Assembly (NCBI GenBank): GCA_965198865.1
Contig: CBDAQA010000022.1
Span: forward strand, 62,001-126,000
Length of the DNA stretch: 64,000 nucleotides
From: CBDAQA01 sp965198865
GTDB lineage: Bacteria; Planctomycetota; Phycisphaerae; Tepidisphaerales; Tepidisphaeraceae
Direction of reading: 5' to 3'
Both the position numbers and the translations under genes were made by a program. Shown piece after piece: positions 47,734 through 57,900 of the stretch. Below the pieces are notes generated by a model, which made no database searches, was not told the origin of the DNA, and saw nothing but the letters and a program-made list of their open reading frames with translations. The first letter of the stretch is position 1. The number at the start of each line of letters is the position of its first letter.

Positions 47734-49116
47734 TCAAACGACGCCGCACGCGCCGCGCTTGAGGAACTGCCCGTCGCCGGCATGGCCGGTGTACTGATTG
47801 TTCTCGATAATCGTCTTGCCCCGGCTCAGGACCGTCTCGACCATGCCCTTGACCTTTGTTCCCTCGAACAAATTGTAATCGCAGTTCGAGTGGTGCGTGG
47901 CCGCCGACCGCACCTGTTCCTTGTTGGGATCGAACATCACGATGTCAGCGTCAGACCCGACGGCGATCGTGCCCTTCTTGGGGAACATGCCGAACAGCTT
48001 CGCGCTGGCGGTGCTGCACAGGTCGACCCACTTGTTGAGCGAGAACCCGCGCTCGACCACGCCGCCGTGGTAGACCATGGTGAGGCGGTCCTCCACGCCG
48101 GGCCCGCCGTTGGGGATCTTGGTGAAGTCGCCGCGGCCCAGCTCTTTCTGCCCCTTGAAGAAGAACGGGCAGTGGTCGGTGCTCACCTCCTGCAGGTAGC
48201 CGAGCTTCAGCCCCTTCCACAGCGGCTCGATGTTCGCCTTGTCAACCAGCGGCGGGGTGAAGACGTACTTCGCGCCCTCGAAGTTCGGCTTGTCGTAGGC
48301 CGTCTCGTCCAGGAACAGGTACTGCGTGCAGGTCTCGCCGAACGCCGCGTTGCCGGCGTCGCGGGCGCGCTGCAGTTCGATCATGGCCGCCTCGCACGAG
48401 ACGTGCACGATGAACACCGGGGCCTTGGCCACCTCGGCCACCCTGCAGGCCCGGGCGACGCCGTCGGCCTGCATGACCGGCGGCCGGGACAGCCCGTGGT
48501 ACTTCGGCTCGACCTTTCCCGCGGCCATCAGGTCGTTGACCATCTCGGTGATGGCGACCCCGTTCTCCGCGTGCACCAGCGTCATCCCGCCGGACTCGCC
48601 GGCGCTGCTCATCACGCGGAACAGCGTCTGGTCGTCGATCATGAACACGCCGGGGTAGGCGAGGAACACCTTGAACGTGGTCACGCCCTGATCCACGATG
48701 CGCGCGAACTCCGCCTTGTGCCGCGGCTCGTACTCGGTCACGGCCAGGTGATATCCATAGTCGACCGCGCACTTGCCGGACGCCTTGGCGTGCCAGTCGT
48801 CGATGGTCTGTTGGAACGTCTTGCCGTGGTACTGGATGGCGAAGTCGATGATGGTGGTCGTCCCGCCCCACGCCGCCGCCCGGGTGCCGGTCTCGAAGCT
48901 GTCGCTGGAGACGGTCCCGCCGAACGGCAGCTCCATGTGGACGTGCGGGTCGATCGCCCCGGGAATGACCAGCTTGCCGGCCGCGTCGATCACCTTGTCC
49001 GCCGACATCGGCAGGGCGGCGCCGATCGTCCTGACGGACTCGCCATCGATGAAGATGTCCGCCACGTAATCGTCGGCGGCGGTGATGATGCGACCGTTTT
49101 TGATGAGCGTCGTCAT
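47734..49116 (-). CDS. hydA: Dihydropyrimidinase
   Basis: A 460-residue amidohydrolase that opens dihydrouracil to N-carbamoyl-beta-alanine (also hydantoins). The binuclear metal site is visible: HxH in DPHVHM, the carbamylated Lys in TFKVFLAYPG, His in LVHAENG and VHVSCEAAM, and Asp in STDHCPFFF. The length is normal. It follows the aminotransferase and precedes the NCS1 transporter in the probable operon. The GxxExxY element sits immediately upstream of its start codon. Confidence 0.95.
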   Translation of the reverse strand: MTTLIKNGRIITAADDYVADIFIDGESVRTIGAALPMSADKVIDAAGKLVIPGAIDPHVHMELPFGGTVSSDSFETGTRAAAWGGTTTIIDFAIQYHGKTFQQTIDDWHAKASGKCAVDYGYHLAVTEYEPRHKAEFARIVDQGVTTFKVFLAYPGVFMIDDQTLFRVMSSAGESGGMTLVHAENGVAITEMVNDLMAAGKVEPKYHGLSRPPVMQADGVARACRVAEVAKAPVFIVHVSCEAAMIELQRARDAGNAAFGETCTQYLFLDETAYDKPNFEGAKYVFTPPLVDKANIEPLWKGLKLGYLQEVSTDHCPFFFKGQKELGRGDFTKIPNGGPGVEDRLTMVYHGGVVERGFSLNKWVDLCSTASAKLFGMFPKKGTIAVGSDADIVMFDPNKEQVRSAATHHSNCDYNLFEGTKVKGMVETVLSRGKTIIENNQYTGHAGDGQFLKRGACGVV

Positions 49117-49126
49117 GCGAAGAGGT

Positions 49127-49571
49127 GGCCACGAATGGCAAGAATGAACACGAATGAGAGAAAATCAGTAGACGAGACGGTGCCAGTCCAACCGGTTGGC
49201 ATCGCCGAAATTGATCAGGACTCCCACCCGCAGGCCGGTTGCCTTGAGATAATTGATGATTTGGGCTTGTTCAGTCCCGCACAGGTCACTGAACGCTTTC
49301 AGCTCGACGATCACGTTGCCGTAGCAGACGAGATCAGCCTTGAAGGTGCAGTCGAGTTCCACGCCCTTGTAGAAGATGCGTAGGGGCTGCTGCCGAGCGA
49401 AGGGGACCCCACGGAGTTTCAATTCGATTTCCATGGCCTGCTGGTACACCTTCTCGGCGAACCCCGCGCCCAGCTTGTTGTGCACCTCCATCGCCGCCCC
49501 GACGATGGAATACACTTCCTCCCTGCAAAGCAGTTCCATCTGATTCGTGTTCATTCGTGCCATTCGTGGCC
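49127..49571. mobile_element. putative IR-bounded GxxExxY cassette
   Basis: Arms 49127-49155 and 49543-49571 are 29-nt inverted repeats with one mismatch (first half GGCCACGAATGGC). They contain a single gene, the GxxExxY protein, whose first codons lie inside the right arm. The same 29-mer occurs at 47544 in a gene-less palindrome 1.6 kb away. No target-site duplication could be confirmed. I infer a small mobile or homing-like unit. Confidence 0.5.
49165..49563 (-). CDS. GxxExxY protein (PD-(D/E)XK nuclease-like)
   Basis: 132 residues. The name-giving motif is in LGAGFAEKVYQQAMEIEL. FKADLVCYGNVIVELKA supplies the Asp and Glu-x-Lys of a PD-(D/E)XK-like core, and EQAQIINYLKATGLRVGVLI follows, as in PF13366. 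Relatives are small, function unproven. The first eight residues (MARMNTNQ) are encoded by the flanking repeat arm; the ATG at 49539 (MELLCREEVYS) would give the 124-residue core. It interrupts an otherwise coherent pyrimidine-catabolism cluster. Confidence 0.88.
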   Translation of the reverse strand: MARMNTNQMELLCREEVYSIVGAAMEVHNKLGAGFAEKVYQQAMEIELKLRGVPFARQQPLRIFYKGVELDCTFKADLVCYGNVIVELKAFSDLCGTEQAQIINYLKATGLRVGVLINFGDANRLDWHRLVY

Positions 49572-49579
49572 CCTCCTCT

Positions 49580-50953
49580 TCAGGCAGATTTCGCCCCCAC
49601 GACCGACGCCCCGCCCGTGCCCGCCAGCGTCAGCCCCGCGTCGATGGCCTCGACCAGCTCGTCCACCTGCGTCCGGCCCGCGTTCAGCATCAGCCCCGTG
49701 CGGATCACGTTCCCCCACACGCCGCCTCGGCCGATGAGGACGCCGCGCTTCTTGCACTCCTCGAACACCGTCAGCACCGCCGCGCCGTTCGGCTCCTTCG
49801 TCTTGCGGTCCTTCACCAGCTCGATCGCCTGCATCATGCCCATGCCGCGGGCGTCGCCGATGATCGGGTGCTTCTCCTTGAGGGCCTTGAACCGCTCGCC
49901 CAGGTACGCGCCGGTGACCTTGCAGTTCTCCAGCAGGTTCTGCTCCTCGATCACCCGGATCGTGCTGCTCGCCGCGGCCATCGACACCGGGTTGCCGCCG
50001 AACGTGGCGAACGTGATGCCGGGGTACTTCGCCGCCACGTCGGTGGTCGCCATCGTCATGGCCACCGGCGTGCCGTTGCCCATCCCCTTGGCCGACACCA
50101 TCAGGTCCGGCGTCACGTCCCAGTGCTGGATGCCGAACCACTTCCCACCGGTGCGGCCCCATGCGGTCTGCACCTCGTCGCTGATGAACAGCCCGCCGTA
50201 CTTGCGGGCGATCGCCGCCGCCCGCTCGAAGTAGCCCGGCGGCGGCACGATGAACCCGCCGCTGCCGATGATCGTCTCGGCCATGAACGCGGCGATCTCG
50301 CCCGTCGTGCTGGTCTGGATCAGTTCCTCGATGTCCTCCGCGCACTCCAGCGAACAGTTGTGTGGACCGCTCGCCCCGAACGGGCACCGGTAGCAGTACG
50401 GCGCGTGCGCGTGGTGGATGCCCGCTACCATCGGCGGCAGTTTCTTCCACCCGTACTGGCCGCACGCGGTCAGCGTCTGCGCGCTCCGCCCGCTGTAGCT
50501 GTGCCGCAGCACGACCAGTTCCATGCGACCCGTGGCGTGCCGGGCGGCGTTCATGGCCGTCTCGTTCGCCTCGGTCCCGCTGCTGGTGAAGAACGTCTTC
50601 GTCAACCCCTTGGGCGCGATCGACGCCAGCTTCTCCGCCAGGTCGCCCGACGGCTTGCTGGCGTACAGCGTCGACGTGTGGCTGATCTTCTTGACCTGCG
50701 CCACGATCGCCTCGACCACCTTGGGGTTCGCGTGCCCCACGCTCACCGTCAGCACCCCGCCGAACGCGTCCAGGTACCGCTTGCCCGTGTCGTCGTAGAC
50801 GTAATCCCCCTCGCCCCGCTCCAGCGCGATCGGCTCCTGGTAGTACATCGTGGCCGCCGGCCACAGGAATTCCTTGTGCTTGCGGACGGCCTCGGACATG
50901 GGGGCGGGGGTGGCAGGGGGCATTGGAGCGGTGGCTTCCTGTGAGATGAACAT
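49580..50953 (-). CDS. Class III aminotransferase (beta-alanine/alanine-glyoxylate type)
   Basis: A 457-residue fold-type I PLP enzyme. SSGTEANETAMNAAR, the PLP-contact Asp in LFISDEVQTAWGRTG and the PLP Lys in MVSAKGMGNGTPVAM are present. A cysteine-bearing insertion YCYRCPFGASGPHNCSLECA is seen in AGXT2-like members. In this cluster it most simply moves the amino group from beta-alanine to pyruvate or glyoxylate, giving malonate semialdehyde. The start is uncertain: ATG 50953 gives an 18-residue N-terminal extension over MSEAVRKH (50899). Confidence 0.9.
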   Translation of the reverse strand: MFISQEATAPMPPATPAPMSEAVRKHKEFLWPAATMYYQEPIALERGEGDYVYDDTGKRYLDAFGGVLTVSVGHANPKVVEAIVAQVKKISHTSTLYASKPSGDLAEKLASIAPKGLTKTFFTSSGTEANETAMNAARHATGRMELVVLRHSYSGRSAQTLTACGQYGWKKLPPMVAGIHHAHAPYCYRCPFGASGPHNCSLECAEDIEELIQTSTTGEIAAFMAETIIGSGGFIVPPPGYFERAAAIARKYGGLFISDEVQTAWGRTGGKWFGIQHWDVTPDLMVSAKGMGNGTPVAMTMATTDVAAKYPGITFATFGGNPVSMAAASSTIRVIEEQNLLENCKVTGAYLGERFKALKEKHPIIGDARGMGMMQAIELVKDRKTKEPNGAAVLTVFEECKKRGVLIGRGGVWGNVIRTGLMLNAGRTQVDELVEAIDAGLTLAGTGGASVVGAKSA

Positions 50954-51384
50954 TCACGGCGCGCGGGTGCCCGGGATCGGGGCGGTCAGGCGACGCCAAA
51001 ATCGGGCGCTTCAGGCCGGACCAGCCCAGCTCGATGTGACGCGACGGCTGCCCAAACCAACGGCGCGGGGACCCGGCGAACTTAGCAGCCGCCCCCGGTC
51101 TGTCCAGTCAAATCTGCGGGCCGGGTTAAGATTTCGTGAGCGCATCCCGCGTTCTCGCTGCCTTGAGCGAGGCCACAAGAAAATGTTTGCGTTCGCTCCG
51201 GTTTCGCGCTTGAGGTGACCGGGTCGATCGCTAGCTTCGGTTCAGCACGCTTGCAGCGCGAAGTGACCAGGCCGGCTCTCGGCCGTCGGTTCCCAGCGAG
51301 CAGTTTTTCGGTGCGGAGCGCCGGCCCCCGTGGGCCGGCACCAGCCTCCGTGTCCACCCGATTCACCCCGGCAAAGGCAGAGGC
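50954..51384. other. intergenic between divergent aminotransferase and surface-protein genes
   Basis: About 430 nt. No convincing promoter pair, repeat or gene was seen. Confidence 0.4.
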
Positions 51385-53511
51385 ATGGGTCAACCCAGGC
51401 AGCCGCGATCGGTCCCCTGTCGTTCGAGGTCCCACGCGCGCCCCGGGGCTGGGCACCGGCCGGTGGTGCCCGAATCGCTCGAGGACCGCCGGCTGTTCTC
51501 GGTCGCCCTCAACGCCGCCGGGTGGACCGTCGTCACCCCCTCGTCCACCGCCCACAAGGTCTACGTCAGCAGCGCCCACGGCAGCGACAAGAACTCCGGC
51601 CTGACCACCTCGGCCCCCGTCGCCACGCTCGCCGCCGGCTACGCCCTGCTCCGCGCCGGCACCGATGACGAGCTCCTGCTCGAACGCGGCGACACCTGGA
51701 CCACCTCGTTCCCCGGTTGGGCCAAGTCCGGCGCCAGCGCCACCAGCCCGATGGTGATCGGCACCTACGGCACCGGCAACCGCCCCGTGATCGACACCGG
51801 CTCGGGCAGCGGGTTGATCGCCAACGCCAGGGCCGGGCTCAGCTACCTGGTCCTCCAGGGAATCAACTTCATCGCCAACGCTCGCGACCCCGCGCTGGGC
51901 ACCGTCACGGCGGCGGCCGCCGCCGCCTTCCCGATGGGGCTGCAGATCCTCGGGCCCGGCACGGGCATCACCGTCGAGGACGCCTCGTTCACCTACTTCG
52001 GCGACGGCGTCGACATCCAGGGGTTCAACGGCCTGGTCAGCAACGTCACCATCCGCCGGAGCAACATCTCCAGCAGTTACTGCACGTCCACCCACTCCGA
52101 GGGGCTCTACGCCGAGAACCTGACCGGCCTCACGCTGGACCAGGACGTGTTCGACCACAACGGCTGGAACGCCTCCGTCGCCGGGGCCGTGCAGACCGTC
52201 TTCGACCACGACGTCTACGCCTACTCCACCGTGACCGGCCTGACCGTGACCAACAGCGTCATCTCCAACGCCGCCTTCGCCGGCATCATGGCCCGCGGCG
52301 GCGGCGTGATCGACAACAACCTGTTCCTCAACAACGCGATCGGCGTGTCGTACGGCGGCGCGAACGGCGCCGCCAGCACCGTGGGGGGCGTCAAGGGGAA
52401 CATCGAGAACAACGTCTTCCTCGGCGACCACTCGGTCGGCACGTTGGCGTACGGCGAGGGGGTCGAGATCGACAACACCGCCAGGGGCGCGACCGTCACC
52501 GTCTCCGGCAACGTCTTCGCCGGCGACACTCAGCACGTCATGGCCGCCATCGGCCTCGCCTACGCCTACGCCACCACCAACGCCGCCGCCACCGTCGGCC
52601 TGAACAACGTCACCGTCGCCGACAACGTGATCCACGGCTGGAACGCGGGCCTGAGCCTGAGCGCCTTCACCGACGGCGGCACCGGGCTCGCGTCGCTCAA
52701 CGGTCTCAAGGTCACCGGCAACCAGGTGCAGGACGTCGCCACGTTCGGCGTCCTCCACGCCAACGCCTACTCGGCCTCGGCCGAGGCGTGGTCGGGCAAC
52801 ACGTACTCCTCGGTTTGGGCCGCATCGCAGTGGTTCTACATGGGGACGACCAACACCTCGACGGCGGCCTGGAAGGCGAAGGTCGAGCCGACCGCCACCT
52901 TCAAGGCCCTGTCCTACGTCGCCCCCAACCGCACCGCCGCGACCTACGCCGCCACGCTCGGGAGGCCGGCCACCGCCGACGCGTTCGTCGCCGCCGCCGC
53001 CGCCCAGTCCGACCTCAGTTGGACCAGCACCAACACCGCCGCCGCCGTCATCGCCTACGTCAAGGCCGGCTTCGCCCTGGCCGGCACTGCCGCGACGAAC
53101 GTCGCCCTCGCTCAGCTCACCGGCACCACCATCGGCACCGCCGGGTCGTACTACGGCTCCGGCAGCACCATCGCCAAGGCGACCGATGGCAGCCTGTCCA
53201 CCTACTTCGACGGCCCCGCCGCCAACGGCAACTGGGTCGGCCTCGACCTCAGCGCGGACAAGTCGATCCAGCAGATCAGCTTCGCCCCCCGCGCCGGCTA
53301 CGCCAGCCGGATGGTCAGCGGCGTGTTCCAGGTCAGCACCTCCGCCAACTTCACCACCGGCGTGACCACCGTCTACTCGATCACCACGGCACCGGCGACC
53401 GGCTCGCTGACGACGGTCACGCTGTCCGCCCCCGTCACCGGCCGGTACGTCCGCTACCTCTCCCCCAGCGGCAGCTACGGCGACGTGGCCGAGGTGCAGT
53501 TCTACGGGTGA
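51385..53511 (+). CDS. beta-helix surface protein with planctomycete N-terminal motif
   Basis: 708 residues. The N-terminus carries an Arg-rich start and PESLEDRRLFSVAL (29-42), the LExRRLLS-type motif found on planctomycete extracellular proteins. Residues of about 60-450 form a right-handed parallel beta-helix rich in Asn and Gly (EGLYAENLTGLTLDQDVFDH, GGVIDNNLFLNNAIGVSYGG), as in polysaccharide lyases. The C-terminus (about 570-708: ATDGSLSTYFDGPAANGNWV, GRYVRYLSPSGSYGDVAEVQ) is an F5/8 type C (discoidin-like) carbohydrate-binding fold. It probably binds or cuts a polysaccharide outside the cell; catalytic residues cannot be assigned. Confidence 0.8.
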   Translation: MGQPRQPRSVPCRSRSHARPGAGHRPVVPESLEDRRLFSVALNAAGWTVVTPSSTAHKVYVSSAHGSDKNSGLTTSAPVATLAAGYALLRAGTDDELLLERGDTWTTSFPGWAKSGASATSPMVIGTYGTGNRPVIDTGSGSGLIANARAGLSYLVLQGINFIANARDPALGTVTAAAAAAFPMGLQILGPGTGITVEDASFTYFGDGVDIQGFNGLVSNVTIRRSNISSSYCTSTHSEGLYAENLTGLTLDQDVFDHNGWNASVAGAVQTVFDHDVYAYSTVTGLTVTNSVISNAAFAGIMARGGGVIDNNLFLNNAIGVSYGGANGAASTVGGVKGNIENNVFLGDHSVGTLAYGEGVEIDNTARGATVTVSGNVFAGDTQHVMAAIGLAYAYATTNAAATVGLNNVTVADNVIHGWNAGLSLSAFTDGGTGLASLNGLKVTGNQVQDVATFGVLHANAYSASAEAWSGNTYSSVWAASQWFYMGTTNTSTAAWKAKVEPTATFKALSYVAPNRTAATYAATLGRPATADAFVAAAAAQSDLSWTSTNTAAAVIAYVKAGFALAGTAATNVALAQLTGTTIGTAGSYYGSGSTIAKATDGSLSTYFDGPAANGNWVGLDLSADKSIQQISFAPRAGYASRMVSGVFQVSTSANFTTGVTTVYSITTAPATGSLTTVTLSAPVTGRYVRYLSPSGSYGDVAEVQFYG

Positions 53512-53611
53512 CGTGGACACCACGCGGAGCCGGGCCGTGCCGGCCCGTGCGGGCGAAGCCCGCGTCTGGCGCGACCCACGTTGGTGTGCCAGGGGACGTC
53601 CGTCGCGCGTG

Positions 53612-53638
53612 ACGCCGGCCACGCCGGCCACGCCGGCC
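53612..53638. repeat. 3 x 9-bp tandem repeat
   Basis: Three copies of ACGCCGGCC in the spacer between the surface protein and the LuxR-type regulator. Confidence 0.8.
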
Positions 53639-53749
53639 ACGGGACGCCGAGCGAGGTCGACGGGCCCGGCCCGGCTCCGTTGATCGTCGCGACCCTGCGC
53701 GTCGCCATCGCCGGCGCGGTAAGATCCGCACCAGGCCAAAGGGGAACCC

Positions 53750-54550
53750 ATGTCGCACCGCGGTCTGCCCAACGACGCCGAGCGCATGGCCATCATGCGC
53801 CACCTGGCCGACGTCGCGTCGCTCAAGGGCGACCTGCCGGCGCAGCGGCAGCTGCTGATCGACGGGCTGAACGACATGTTCCGCACGACGCTGGGCTGGC
53901 TGGCCGCCGTCGACGACTGGCGGGTCGACCGCACGCCCAGGCCGGTCGTGGCCGTCATGGTCGGCCGGCTCGACCCGGCGTGGCAGCGCTACGTCGCGGA
54001 CTTCGGCGTCCGCATCAAGCCCACCGACGATCCGTTCGGCGACCACTCGCTCCGCTCGGACGACGCCGTGCAGGTGTGGGGCCGACACCGCGTCGTCCCC
54101 GACCTGGCCGCGGCCAAGCGGTACCACCTGGCCACGGAGCTGAGCGAGGAGATCCGCATCGGCGACGGCACCGTGGCGCTGGCCCGCGTCGGCCCCGGCG
54201 GCCACCGGGGGGCGGCGTTCTCGCTGCACCGGGCCCGGGACGACCCGATGTTCACGCCCCTGGACTTCTCCCTGCACCGCTTCGCCCTGACCGAGATCCG
54301 CGGCCTGATCGAGCGCGGCCACCTGCCGCTGGACCTCCCGCCCGCGGGGCTGTCGCCCCGGCTCCAGCAACTGCTCGAGGGGCTGCTCGCCGGCCACACG
54401 CCCAAGCGGATCGCCCGCGACCTGGGCCTGAGCGTCTGGACCATCCGGGACCACATGAAGCGCCTGTACGCCCACTTCGACGTGACCGGCCGCGACCAGC
54501 TCATGGCCCGGTTCATCCGGGGTGAAGCGAGCGCTGCGTCGACGCGGTAG
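53750..54550 (+). CDS. LuxR-type HTH transcriptional regulator
   Basis: 266 residues. The C-terminal HTH is LSPRLQQLLEGLLAGHTPKR through IARDLGLSVWTIRDHMKRLY and ends DVTGRDQLMARFIRG. The N-terminal 190 residues (ending before DLPPAGLSPR) form an unassigned input domain without a receiver-type Asp pocket. A weak AGGGGA precedes the ATG. It lies between two large secreted proteins and could control one of them, which is inference from position only. Confidence 0.85.
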   Translation: MSHRGLPNDAERMAIMRHLADVASLKGDLPAQRQLLIDGLNDMFRTTLGWLAAVDDWRVDRTPRPVVAVMVGRLDPAWQRYVADFGVRIKPTDDPFGDHSLRSDDAVQVWGRHRVVPDLAAAKRYHLATELSEEIRIGDGTVALARVGPGGHRGAAFSLHRARDDPMFTPLDFSLHRFALTEIRGLIERGHLPLDLPPAGLSPRLQQLLEGLLAGHTPKRIARDLGLSVWTIRDHMKRLYAHFDVTGRDQLMARFIRGEASAASTR

Positions 54551-54936
54551 GTCGCGCCCGCGCCAGTCCCTTCGCAAGCGGGCCCGCACGTACGAGGATC
54601 GCGCGTGCCGTTTGCTGGTCACTGCACGATCAGACGGATACGCGCGGCAGTCGCTGGCGTCCTCGCGGCTCGCGGTATTGAGTGCATGTCGCGAGGACGC
54701 AAGCGACTTCCAAGGTCACGCCGCGCAGCGGTCGTTCCGCTGACGCACAATCTTCAAACATCGGTAGCTCCGCGCAGCGCCCACCGTGTCATCTGGTCCC
54801 GCATCACCCGTTGGACACGCTCAGCTGACGCGGCGTGCCGTCTCGCCGCCCAGGGCGTCGCGGATCCGGTGGTGTGCCAGGCGTTGCCGCGGCGCGGGCG
54901 TCGAATGGTGCAGCGGGGCGGCACGAGCGCCACGCG
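54551..54936. other. intergenic, nothing recognised
   Basis: About 385 nt between convergent genes. I saw no repeat family, terminator or gene; the frames that run through it match nothing. Confidence 0.4.
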
Positions 54937-57900
54937 TCACCGGGATCGCAGTCGTCGTCGGCCCAGCAGCATGGGCAGCGCGCCGAGGCCCAGCAGCACG
55001 AGGCCGGCGGGCTCCGGGGCGGCGGTCACGCTGAGGTTGAGCAGCAGGTCCTCGCCGGTGCCGTCGGTCATCGTGCCCAGCGTGGCGGCGGTGTTGGCCG
55101 GCGTGGGGCCGACGCTGATGGACGAGAGCAGGGCGTTGAACGCCGTGGTGCTGGCGGTGTCGTCAGCGATGACGAACGAGTACTTGCCGGTGGAGAACGC
55201 CCCGGTGCCGAACAGGACGGGGCTGACGGTAAAGGCGTTGTTCGGCAGGGACAGGCCGGTCATGACCAGCTCGTCGGCGGCGACGCCGGCCGCGGCCGAC
55301 TTGCCCTTGCCGGTCGTGTCGGTCACGGCCTTCGTCGGGTCGAGCTTCACGGCGTACAGCCCGCCGCTGAACCACGACTCGACGCCGGTGTGCAGGACGC
55401 CGATCGTGTCGGCCGGGGTTGCCCCCGCGCCGGCGCTGATCGTGCCGGAGACCGCGACGGTGCCGTTGGCCGTACCGGTGCCAGCCAACGTTGACCCCAC
55501 GGGGACGGCGACGGCGCTGGCGGCGACGAGAGAGCCGTTGACGGCCAACGTGCCGGCCGAGACGAGCGTGGCACCGGTGTAGGTTTCGGCACCGGACAAT
55601 GCGAGCGTCCCCAGCCCCATCTTGGTCAGGCCACCGTCGGCGGTGGTGCCGAGCGTCGTGTCGTGCAGCAGCGGCTGGGCGACGGTGATGCCGAATCCGC
55701 CGGTGTTGATCCGCGCGCCGCCGGTGGTGACGTCGGCCTTGGTCAACCCCTGTAAGAACGTGGTGGTGGCGGCGGTGGCGGCCAGCGTGCCGCCGGCGAA
55801 GTGGAACGTGCCGGTCGTCTTGGTCGAGCCGGTGCCCTGGCTGATCGACGGCGTGGACAGCGTGCCGCCGCCCAGCGTGTAGGTGGCCGAGATGACGACC
55901 GCACCGCTGCCGGCCCCGCCGAAGGTGACGCCGGTCGCCGCGTTGACGGTCCCGCCGGTCTGCACGACCGACCCCGTGGTGGCCGACCCGCTGGAGTAGC
56001 CGACCGCCAGCTCGTTCGCGTTGACGACCGATGACCCACCGACGGCGAGCGTGCCGGTTCCCTGTTGGCCGACGATCAGGCGGGCGGCGGTGTTGGCGGT
56101 CAGCGTGCCGGTGCCGGCGCTCAGGTCGTAGCTGCCGACGCCGCCGATGTACCGGCCGATCGCCAGGGTCCCGCCGACCGTGACGGCCCCGGCGGTCTCG
56201 ATGAACTTTCCGGTGCCGTACGCGCCGACCGACAGGTTGGCCGCGCCGGTGTTGACCGTCCCGCCGGACAGGTTGTAGACGCCGACGGCCGCGCTGTCCG
56301 ACGACGACCCTGCCCCGCCGATCTTCCAGTCGACGGGCGTCGTGCCGTTGTCGGCTTCGGATAGGGCACCGCCGAACTGCAGAACCTGCCCGTTGGCCGT
56401 GCCGGACTTGCCGACGTACAGGTTGCGCGTGTTGACCGTGCCGGACGTGAGGATGTTCAGCGTGCCGGCGGTGTCGGTCTGGTCGGCGATGTTCAGGTCA
56501 CCGGCGATGGTCAGCGTGGCCCCGCCGTTGATGCCGAGCGTCGCGCTGTCGCCGCTGGACAGTCCGACCGACGCGTAGTTGTCGGCCGTGCTGGCCGTCG
56601 GGTTGACGGTGGAGTAGCTGGCACCGGACAGCAGGACGATGCCGCCGCCGCGGGCGAACAGGCCGGTTGGGTTGCTGGTCCCGCCCAGGGTGAGCGTGCC
56701 CCCGCCGGTCTTGGTCATCGTGCCGGCGAAGCCGTCGGCGACGCCGCCGGCCAGCGTGGGGGAGTTGCCGTTGGTGTCGATCGTCCCGCCGCCGGAGGCG
56801 ATGGCGACGACCCGGCCGCTGGCGGTCAGGTCGGTCGTGTTGCCGGTGGCGAACTGCAGGATGCCCGCGCTGTTGAGCGTCACCTGCCCGGTCCCCAGCG
56901 ACCCGGCCGCGAACGACACGGCCGTGCCGCTGATCGTCGTCCCGCCCGAGAACGTGTTCGTGCCGGTCAGCACGAGCTTCCCGCCCCCGGTCACGTTGAG
57001 CCCGGCCCCGGCGGCGCCGGAGACGACGCCGCTCACGGTCAGCGGGTTGGCGACGGCGTTGGCGATGTTCCAGGTCTGGCCGATCGGCAGGGCGACGTTG
57101 GCCAGGATCGAGTCGGCGGCCGCCCCCGCCTGCACGGTCAGCCCGATGCCGGCCCCCACGCCGCCCCCGCCCGTGCTGGACGCCGACTGGTCGAGGTGAC
57201 CGTTGTAGGGGGCCAGCGACAGCGTGCTGCCGTCGGCGGCGATCACCACCGACGTCGACGCCGCCGACGTGCCGGTGCCCGTGAAGGTCAGGCTGTTGAT
57301 CGTCCGGCTCGTGCCCAGCGACATCATCGACAGGTTCGCCGCGCCGCTGTCGACGCCGAGGAACACGTTGTCGGTCGCCCCCGGCACCGCGGCCGTGTCG
57401 ACGCCGTTCGCGTGGTCGGTCCGCCAGTTGGTCGTCCCGCCGCTCAACAGCGACCACTGGTTCGTCGTGGCCCCACCGGCCCAGTAGAAGTTCCCCACCT
57501 GCCGGCCCCCGATGCCGGTGCCGGTCAGGTAGTAGTCGCCCAGGTCGTAGTAGGTGCTGGTCTGGCTGCCGCTGGCGCTGTTGTAGACGCCGGTCTCCCC
57601 GCCGGCGCTGGACACCTGAATGTAATACTTCCCGGCCGCCAGCGTCTGGCTGAACGTCTCGGTCTGCGTGGTGAAGCTCTCGGTCGCCGTGGCGACGATG
57701 CCGCCGGAGGCGTTGAGGACGTTGAACGAGCTGGCCAGCACCGGCGAGTGGTCGGTCACGCCGGGCAGGACGCGGTCGGCGCCGTCGTGCAGGACCAGGC
57801 TGACCGTCCCGCCGCTGGCGTTGAAGGCGAACAGGTCGGTCGTGTAGTTCGCCACGCCGATCGGGGTGTACCCAGACGCCGACTTGACCGGCAGGATGGT

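Noticed and set aside
47544..49571. Conventional insertion sequence
   Set aside because: Inverted repeats are present but there is no transposase gene and no confirmed target duplication; kept only as a putative cassette.
51082..53958. A 958-codon minus-strand frame opposite the beta-helix protein
   Set aside because: Gly/Val/Asp-rich mirror of a repetitive plus-strand gene; no start site or motif.
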